64,000 bases of DNA from Diphasiastrum complanatum (Eukaryota; Streptophyta; Lycopodiopsida; Lycopodiales; Lycopodiaceae). Location of the stretch: the NCBI GenBank assembly GCA_029204225.1, contig CM055100.1, positions 23,879,106 to 23,943,105 on the forward strand, read 5' to 3'. The notes beneath the pieces are model-generated. The model was given only the letters and a program-made list of their open reading frames with translations. It made no database searches and had not been told where the DNA came from. Each line of letters starts with the position of its first letter. The stretch's first letter is position 1. Of this stretch, positions 57,165 through 64,000 are shown in pieces. The translations under genes were made by a program, and so were the position numbers.

Positions 57165-58091
57165 TTAGCTAAAACTTCTTGCTTTCGAAAGCCACAAGTC
57201 TACCATCTTGGTAAAGGATTGCACCCACCGCATAGTCACTAGCATCCGTTTCCACGAGGAAAGGTCTGCTAGGGTCCACTATGTATAAGATAGGGGCTGT
57301 AGACACTAACATCTTCAAAGCTTCAAAGCTTTGATTAAGTTCATCGGTCCAAGTAACAGGTGGACTGATTTTCGAATGCCTTCCGGCTTTCTTCTTATTA
57401 CCTTTTTTAGGTTTTCTTTTGGCTTTCTTCACTCCCTTAAGAAGATTCGTTAGAGGCAATGCAATTAAGGCATAGTCTTTAATGAATTTATGGAAAAAAC
57501 CCGTGAAGCCCAAAAACGATTTTACTTCCCTAATGGTTTTCAGGATAGGCCAATCACGAACTTTCTGGACATTATCGTAATCGATCTCAAGACCTCGATT
57601 GGAAACGATAGGTCTTAATTACTTGAGTCTTGTCTGAAAGAAGTCACACTTAGACTCTTTAGCATAAAGCTTTGCTTGCCTTAGATTTTCTAAGACAGTA
57701 CGCAAATGCGCCTCATGCTCCTCGAGTGTCTTACTGTAAATCAAAATGTCGTCTAAAAACACCACGAGAAACTTCCCTAGGTATGGACGAAGAATATCGT
57801 TCATCATCTGTTGAAAGGTTGTCGGGGCATTAGTTAGACCAAAGGGTAAAACTAAAAATCGTAATGGCCATACCTAGAACGAAAACCAGTTTTGGAAGCA
57901 TCCCCCTCGTGTATTCTAATTTGATGGTACCCCGACCTAAGGTCCAATTTGGTGAAATACTTAGCACCATTCAATCGGTCCATTAAGTCGTCCATCCAAG
58001 GTAAGGGATAACGGTTCTTAATAGTCATTTTATTAAGCTTTTTATAATCGACACAAAGACGAATTCCATTGTCTTTCTTGCCGGTTAACAA
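57165..58091 (-). pseudogene. G3 reverse transcriptase and RNase H start
   Basis: Reads [40 protein letters not shown] and [10 protein letters not shown]; then after a frameshift [20 protein letters not shown] (catalytic LDD) and [15 protein letters not shown]; then MGFTGFFHKFIKDYALIALP and the RNase H entry FLVETDASDYAVGAILYQDG. It is cut at 57165. Confidence 0.85.
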
Positions 58092-58248
58092 TACAGGAGC
58101 TTCCCAAGGGAATTTGCTGGGCCTAACATGGCCTTTTTTACATAATAACTCCTTAAGTTGACTAGCAACTTCGTCTTCTTCTTGGGGCTCATCATGTAGG
58201 GAATTAACGATACAGGAGAGCTGTCAGGAAGAAGATCTATGTGATGGT

Positions 58249-59286
58249 CTACTCCCCATGAGGGGGGGAGGGCAACTGCTCAGGGAATATATCATTATAT
58301 TCCTCCCTAAGTCTTTTAAAGATTTTGCCCTTAGGCGTAGATTCTAGATTAACATCAGAAAAAGACAATGCTTTAGGGAAAGACGATTCATCAACATTGA
58401 AATTATGAGTACTAAAAACATCCATGTACAATTCATCTTTGAGATAACATAAATACGAATGATACTTAGAATCCAAAATACATTGATTAGCTTCATGAGC
58501 TGTTACAAAAGGTAGATCAAGCTCATCACCTTTAAGACAAACCAAAGAGTCATTATGTAAGAAAGATATACTATGTGAAACATAATCTTTCTTTAACGAC
58601 TCATTCCTAGCATAAAACCACTCTTTACCTAGGATTAAATCTACCTTATCAAGATTCATAAAATGAAAAAATAAACTATCTACATAGTTTTGAATCTTCA
58701 ACGGCACGTGGGGGAAGAAGTGGTCCCAGACCTGTTGCTCCCCACCAGCTGCCATCCTAACCACATACTTGCGGTCACTTGGTGCGGTTGCCAACTGCAA
58801 CTTCTGCACCAACTTAGCATTAATAAAATTATGCGTAGAACCGTTGTCAAAAAGAACACCCACGGGTTGGCTACCTACGAACCCACTCATACGAATGAGG
58901 TCATGAGGTCCAAAAACTGCAGTGTTAAAACGACAATTCATACAAACTGTTTCATCTTTAAAAGATACACCAATGCAAGAAATAGGAGAATTATCTGGTG
59001 CGTTACAGGAGCAGCCATCCTTCTTTCGTCTCTTCGGGCAGTCCTTGGAAAGGTGCCCCTTCTCCATGCAGGAGAAACACAACCCGTCGCTTTTGGCCTT
59101 ATCAAAGTCAGCTCTCTCCAACCGAGGCCGCTTCTTTTTCTTTCCCGAAGGGAAAGCTTTGTCAACCACTCGCTCCTTGCCCTTTTTGAAAGGAGGGCCC
59201 AAAGAGGGTTTGTCTTTGGATTTAGGCTTTTGCTGCTCTCTGCGGGTCACTGTGTGCGTGTCGTCAAAAATTCGAGCAAAACGCAC
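58249..59286 (-). pseudogene. G3 gag C-terminus, zinc knuckle and protease
   Basis: A basic region, a CCHC knuckle (CFSCMEKGHLSKDC), then a protease-like domain with VGVLFDNGSTHNFINAKLVQ (FDNGS at the catalytic D-S/T-G site, i.e. Asn in place of the usual Ser/Thr) and VDLILGKEWFYARNESLKKD. It ends just before the RT. It is uninterrupted for 345 residues. Confidence 0.85.
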
Positions 59287-59869
59287 GATATTCTTTGGGC
59301 AAGCCCAAAATGAAATGCAGCTTAAGGAGAACTCTGTCTATGCGGTTAACAAACCGCGAAGCTGCCTCTTGGAAGTCTTGCAAGTAGACATCCAATGGTT
59401 TCGTCCCCATTTGCAAAGTTGCAAATCGACGATAATATTCAAAATCGTCAAGGACAGGCATAAAGGTAGCCTTAAAGGCTACTTGGAAATCATTCCAAGT
59501 AGTTGGGACCGGTTTAAAATCCTACGACCATGAGTACGCCTTACCACGTAAAAACATGATGGTCGTGGCAATCCGCGAGCTATCTGGTAGATCGTACATG
59601 GAAAACTGAGAAGTCCATCGATCCAACCAAGCCAAGACCACATCCTGGTGTCTGTCCTTTTTCTGTCCGGTAAAAAACTCCGGAGTAAACATTGGGTTGA
59701 GGATTGCTTGCCGAGATTGGGACATAGCCCGCATTTCGGCCTTCGCCCGTTCATGTTTAGCTTGCATGTCAACAATTTGTTGCTGTAACAGATTAATTGC
59801 ACGTGTCATATTCTCGATATCAGTCCCGACGGGACTTGGAGCTCGAGTTTCTTCCATAGGAGTGTCCAT
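59264..59869 (-). pseudogene. G3 gag N-terminal part
   Basis: Starts MDTPMEETRAPSPVGTDIEN with a coiled-coil stretch (INLLQQQIVDMQAKHERAKA), then FFTGQKKDRHQDVVLAWLDR and MFLRGKAYSWS. It then shifts frame near 59520 to continue DDFEYYRRFATLQMGTKPLD and FHILGLPKEYRAF. Gag is broken by at least one frameshift and one stop. Confidence 0.8.
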
Positions 59870-61155
59870 GGTAAAAGCAGTATGTAGCTAGAAGTTTGAG
59901 GAAAAACGGAGAACAACGGTATCAAAACCGTTAAACTGATAACTAGAGAAGAAGGGCTCCAGAAAACAAGTGAACTTGAGCACCAATAAACTCTACAAAC
60001 AACTTTGAGAATGGGGTAGAGGAAAATGAACGTACATCCTTTACACCCTTCCTCAAAGCTCTTCCCCTTTCCTCATGCAAAAAGGACAAGTGGGGCCCAA
60101 GAAAGGCCTCATTTGTCCTTTCTAGGCCTTTCATACCATGTGGGGCCATAAAATGGTGCCACATGGCCCATGGATCTCAAAGGTTAAGAAACTTGGTTAA
60201 GGCACCTTCTCCCACCTCCAACTCCTACACGTACTACAGCTCTTCTCCTACCTTGGGAGATCTGCAGGTACAGAGGAGGAGGAAGGAGAAGGTACGACCA
60301 AGAAAGGACAAGGCTCCAAAAAAATTATCTTGGTTCGACTTCTTTTGGGATTCATCACTTAGAGTTTAAGGATTTAAAACTTAGAAACTAAGTTTTGCTT
60401 ATCTATCATTCAAACTTAGCACAACGTTATATCAAAACTTGCAACCTTAGGTACTAAGCTTTTCAAATGCAAAGAAGGGATGAAAACAGGGCCGTGGGGA
60501 GGCGCGCATCTCCCCTCCTTGACAAATCATAAAGGTACGACTTCGGGGGAGGTATTAACTAAAGGTCCGCCCGCTGCCCTACTGCAGCAACGCGCTGCTG
60601 CAACGCTTCAGCTGGAAAATCCAGGGGAGGTATTACTTCCCCCCTCCCCCTTGTCAAATCAACGGATGTCCAGGTACAGAATTGTACCTGCAAATCTGAT
60701 TTTTTTTTTTATTTTGTTCTATAAGCTTACCTCCACAGAACCGGCGCCAGCCATAAAAGCCCTTTCCCAGAATTTTTTTTTGTTTGAAAATAAGATAGGG
60801 GGGATGCAAAGGTTATACAAACTTATTAAACGTTTTAACCCAACCCCAACATTTCTTTTAAAAAACATAATTAAAAGAAACACCATCTTAACTCTAATTT
60901 GCCAATTGAAAACAGATGTTTATACCTTTTCATACCTAAAACCAGAGAAAGGTTTCAAAGAAAAGAGATAAACAAAAAGAACAACCAGTTTATAAAACTA
61001 GTTCTAAAATCCAAAAGAAGTTCCATTTCCTTGAGAATAAACTCGAATAAAGATTTAAGAAGACCAAACAGCCACATTCCATTAAAGGAATACCAACCAC
61101 AAAGGCAAATAAGGGAACTGTGCACCTCAAAGGAATCGGTTGCTCTGATACCAAA

Positions 61156-61608
61156 TGTTACAATTCCCTAAGATCTCCGATTGCCTTGAAGGTTCCACAC
61201 GCCCCATACCAGTGACGACGCACCGTATCCGCCCATCCATAGGGTCACAACCGACCCACCCCCATGCATTGGAGCTATCGACATAGTCATGCCCAGTTGA
61301 GCCTCCTACGATAACTGGCGTCCCATACCACCAGCCATCGCACTCGGCTCTCCCTAGCATACATCTCCTGGCTTGGAGATACATCCTGGCTCATGCATGT
61401 GCTCTCCATCCACCAACTCCCGGGTAGACTGAGTGAATGGAAAGAGGGCCCCACCACTATAGTGAGTCGCATCAAGCACGGTCCTGCCAGCGACACGGGA
61501 CCACCTAGGATGGTGACATGTGGCACCCAAACATGTCGATAACGCCAGATCTGCGTCATGCCCCTTGCGAGGCCGTCACTGAAGGGTGTACCGTTATGGT
61601 ACATAACA
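61156..61608 (-). repeat. 5' LTR of element G3
   Basis: 453 bp with TG...CA ends on the plus strand (TGTTACAATTCCC...GGTACATAACA). The primer-binding site TGGTATCAGAGC is two bases inside on the minus strand. No partner LTR is present in the window. Confidence 0.75.
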
Positions 61609-62182
61609 CTCTACATTTCAACGATGTAGCAACAGGAAACTATGACTATGTTTAGGGCATTTCTCCAGAAATGTATCGATAAATGGTGCCTAGAATCATT
61701 CTGCATTGATTGTTAGGAGCTGTTTGAGAGATGGTGGCTATTACTTTTGTGGTCCTTTTCAAGTTTAAAAAGTTTATAAACAGAACAATGTTCCTGTCAG
61801 GTTTTGAGCTTCTGCATGTCCAACGAAGTTTTGATAACAGGAAATCTACCAGAAAAATGATGGTTCGTTGGTGTTTGAAAACACTCTTGATTTACTACTA
61901 GGGCCTGTTTGAGTCCCCACTAGGGCCTGTTCAAGTGCTGTGGTTATGCTAGCTATTCCTAACTATAATGATTCTTAGCAGCATAACTTATATTTAGACT
62001 GATAATGCTATCAGAAGATCTTAGGCTTTTCTACACTGTAATCTGTATGTTAAAGATAGAAGCATGTTAAATACACATTACTTATCATATGTTGGTATGG
62101 ACTTCAATCGACTGTGCTTGCGTGATCAAGTTCATAGCCTCATGCTGGGGTTCCTCTATTAATGCAGCTGTTGCATGTGCAG
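61609..62182. other. Intron 3, last part: no gene seen
   Basis: Intron sequence between the Gypsy LTR and the TGTGCAG acceptor of exon 4. There is a short repeat of CTAGGGCCTGTT at 61908 and 61931. No frames of interest. Confidence 0.6.
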
Positions 62183-62317
62183 ATTGAGGGAGAACTTGCT
62201 TGGCCAGCAGATGTCATAACAGCAAGTACTGCACTTGAAAAAACTGTTTTTTCAACTTTGTCAACAGACATGCACAAGTATAATCTTAAGATGAGGCAAC
62301 TGGCTTTCAACCTAAAG
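62183..62317 (+). CDS. BAH-TFIIS gene exon 4 (TFIIS central domain, part 1), GC donor
   Basis: 45 codons: IEGELAWPADVITASTALEK through MRQLAFNLK, after a TGTGCAG acceptor. The pattern ALEK...LSTDMHKYNLKMRQLAFNLK is the TFIIS central-domain helix pair. The exon ends CTAAAG followed by GCAAGA: there is no GT near the end of homology, and the downstream frame meets TAG within four codons. The intron is therefore best read as GC-AG, whose consensus is AG/GCAAG. Confidence 0.85.
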
Positions 62318-62435
62318 GCAAGATATTAGCTCTTGATCTCGTTTTTTTTTTTCCATATCAATACAGTGGACTCAAGATGGGGATGTCGCAACTTGAAACT
62401 GAAGTGTTTCTATCTATTTTCTGGATCTTTTACAG

Positions 62436-62519
62436 AAATATCCTGTTTTGGCTCAACGTCTGGTAAAGAAGGAATTGGAACCACTCACTGTTCTTAATAT
62501 GTCACCTGCTGAACTGAAG
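62436..62519 (+). CDS. BAH-TFIIS gene exon 5 (TFIIS central domain, part 2)
   Basis: 28 codons (KYPVLAQRLVKKELEPLTVL then NMSPAELK) between TTTACAG and GTATTC. The KYPVLAQRLVKKE...MSPAELK pattern is the TFIIS central-domain N-x-L-x-x-R...L-x-x-M-S-x-x-E-L motif. It joins exon 4 in phase 0, giving FNLK-KYPV. Confidence 0.9.
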
Positions 62520-62642
62520 GTATTCTTATTTTACGCTACTGAACTTGAGATCGTACATCTGCTAATTGCAAGTATTAGCATTCATGTAACTGCTTTTGGA
62601 AATCTACAAGTTGTAACTTATAAGCTCTTATGCTGATTGTAG

Positions 62643-62702
62643 GATGGCTACACTGCTGCAGAGAAAAGAGCTCAAGAACCACAAGAGCCACAGACACTGC
62701 AG
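62643..62702 (+). CDS. BAH-TFIIS gene exon 6
   Basis: 20 codons, DGYTAAEKRAQEPQEPQTLQ, between TTGTAG and GTGATA. It completes the third TFIIS central helix (DGYTAAEKRAQEP) and is followed by a Gln/Pro-rich joint. All joins are phase 0. Confidence 0.85.
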
Positions 62703-62776
62703 GTGATATTTATTTTTTGTAGTATTCTGTCTACCTAGTTGAGTTTCATGGATCTCATTCTTTCAAAATTCATCAG

Positions 62777-62863
62777 ATGGCAGATGTAAGGTGTGCAATT
62801 TGTGCGGAGCGACAAGTGAGGGTCAAAGATATAATTCATGTTGGCTTTGGAGATCGTTATCAG
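62777..62863 (+). CDS. BAH-TFIIS gene exon 7 (zinc-motif start)
   Basis: 29 codons, MADVRCAICAERQVRVKDII then HVGFGDRYQ, between CATCAG and GTACAG. The C-x2-C pair (CAIC) looks like the first half of a zinc ribbon as found at the C-terminus of this family. The second Cys pair should lie in a further exon, which I cannot identify in 62864-64000. Confidence 0.8.
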
Positions 62864-64000
62864 GTACAGTATTTCCTTACAAACTTTGTTTATCAATTTC
62901 TGGTGTCACTTCATATGTGCAATGCTGCAGAGGCATGTGCAGCATTCCTTCTTTCAAATGAGACCTTTTGGAGTATTATTAAAGTGCACAAGAGCAAGCC
63001 ATATATCCTGTTTAAACAGCAAGTCCTTGTTAGTGGTTTTTTTTTATCGGTGCCCTACAAATTCTTTCACCATCATGCATTTGCTTTACATAATAATGAT
63101 TGATATTCCAGGAAAAAGGTTCTGAACCTGCTATATTAGTTTATGCTTTCATTGTTCAGACACTGTTTTGAAGCAACTGCCAGCTTAAACTCATACCTGC
63201 TCGAATTGTTTCCCTGTCTTGAATCAATGAAGAGATTTTTCACTGCATCTTCAAATAGTTCTCCTTAAGTGAACCAGGGTAAGCCTTTCTTCCTGTTTCT
63301 TTTTTCTTTGGAATCTCCATCAAACCTGTTTTGCTTCACCTTCCATAATTATAAAATGATGAGATTTTTTCTATATATTTTGCATTATATGCAGAATCCC
63401 AATTAGGTTCATGAAGCAAGTTTACCACTTCATTTAGTGCACAGCATTTTATTTCATCTCCATGCTGGGGTAAAATGTATGTTATTCGGGTATGTTCTGA
63501 AACTCTTTTGTGCTAGTCTTTAGCATGACCAATTCTGCCCTTCTCCTCCGACAGAGATCATAGGAACTCAGTACATTCGACATTGGTCTTTGTACAAATA
63601 TGTGGAAGCTAATGTGGATGTATATTTGCGCATGTGACCTGCACGTACTTTTGCGTACCCATCCTATGAAATGAGTGGGAATGCCATAGCATTTCCAAGT
63701 TATGCATGATGGAGTTAATAGTCTAAGGCTTTTAGGTTAACTTCATAAGGCTGAAGATCGTATTTTTTTTTTGTTATGTTGGGTATCATTCTCGACATAA
63801 CATCGATATCTCAAATGTCAGTTTTCCAAGTTCTGCTTTGCTGTAAGTCTCTCGGGTTCCTTTGAGATAGGTCCCTTCTAAGGTTGAGCTTGGAGTGGAA
63901 GAACAAGCTGTCCTTGGCAATTTTTGAAGCTCTCTTGGAAAACACTTATGGAAAGCAACATGGATTTCATCAATTGCTTGGTTTGGGATACTTGGGCAGT
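62864..64000. other. Downstream of exon 7: further exon or 3' end not resolved
   Basis: Donor GTACAG follows exon 7. I found no segment with the expected second Cys pair. The final exon may lie beyond 64000, or the sequence may have drifted. No polyadenylation site is called. Confidence 0.4.

Larger units (their letters stand above)
57165..61608 (-). mobile_element. Gypsy element G3, 3'-truncated, in intron 3
   Basis: From the right: 5' LTR (61156-61608), tRNA-Met primer-binding site (61142-61153), leader of about 1.25 kb, gag (59869-59264), gag-knuckle/protease (59286-58249), RT (58091-57619) and the start of RNase H (57513-57165, ending VAFESKKF). The integrase and 3' LTR are missing. Coding frames are broken in at least four places. 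RT and linker text ([34 protein letters not shown]) matches element G2, so both belong to one lineage. Confidence 0.85.

Noticed and set aside
60480-60971. 163-codon plus frame upstream of Gypsy G3 gag
   Set aside because: It lies in the retrotransposon leader, in antisense; no motif.
62911-63178. Candidate last exons after 62931 (AGGCATGTGCAGC...) or 63110 (GAAAAAGGTTCTG...)
   Set aside because: Neither carries the expected cysteine pair nor a frame consistent with the family; both look like intron sequence.

Overview
This window is eukaryotic nuclear DNA, almost certainly from a land plant with a large, transposon-rich genome. The evidence is plant-type chromoviral Gypsy elements, LTR elements primed by an initiator-tRNA-type site (TGGTATCAGAG), plant-like hAT transposons, GT-AG introns, and a host gene of the plant BAH plus TFIIS-central-domain class. 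The species cannot be named from sequence alone. Introns of 7 to 27 kb would suit a gymnosperm, fern or lycophyte. No rRNA, tRNA, CRISPR or bacterial-type operon was seen.

The only host gene I can support runs on the + strand from about 20.1 kb to at least 62.9 kb. Seven exons are visible: 20090-20266, 46882-46944, 54116-54886, 62183-62317, 62436-62519, 62643-62702 and 62777-62863. All are multiples of three and all introns are phase 0. They encode about 459 residues of a BAH domain, a TFIIS central domain and the first half of a C-terminal zinc motif. Introns 1 to 3 (26.6, 7.2 and 7.3 kb) are packed with transposons. The intron after 62317 uses a GC donor.

Left third (1-19.4 kb): a cluster of hAT-superfamily elements whose ends all read CATAG...CTATG and abut (TA)n tracts. 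Their ends are rich in GGTACC palindromes. Unit B (3555-9534) carries a four-exon BED/DUF659 hAT transposase (minus) with a proline-rich tail ending in an AT-hook. It also carries a convergent second gene for a small charged helical protein. Unit A (1-1242) is an inverted partial copy. Unit C (9569-19132) is a rearranged copy containing satellite repeats and a nearly identical 3.98-kb duplicate of unit B. Small non-autonomous relatives lie at 2753-3498, 19143-19359 and 51513-51845; the last has an 8-bp target duplication.

Middle (21.7-47.8 kb, inside intron 1 and the start of intron 2): a head-to-tail chain of non-LTR retrotransposons (LINEs), mostly minus strand, separated by (TC/AG)n tracts. 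Their 3' ends share a 5-bp-stem, 4-nt-loop hairpin with compensatory base changes, then TTAATA, then (TC)n instead of poly(A). Two clear and one probable micro-inversions cut through these LINEs. A Gypsy chromovirus (33369-39479) with apparently identical LTRs and a perfect CCCCT target duplication sits inside one LINE, yet its pol gene is internally deleted. Further Gypsy relics lie at 21.7-23.8, 32.4, 47.8-50.4, 50.9-52.3 and 57.2-61.6 kb.

The most noteworthy candidates for something undescribed are (1) the (TA)n-bound, GGTACC-ended hAT group with an AT-hook transposase and an unrecognised second gene, and (2) the LINE family with a covarying 3' hairpin and (TC)n tails arranged as a microsatellite-separated train.
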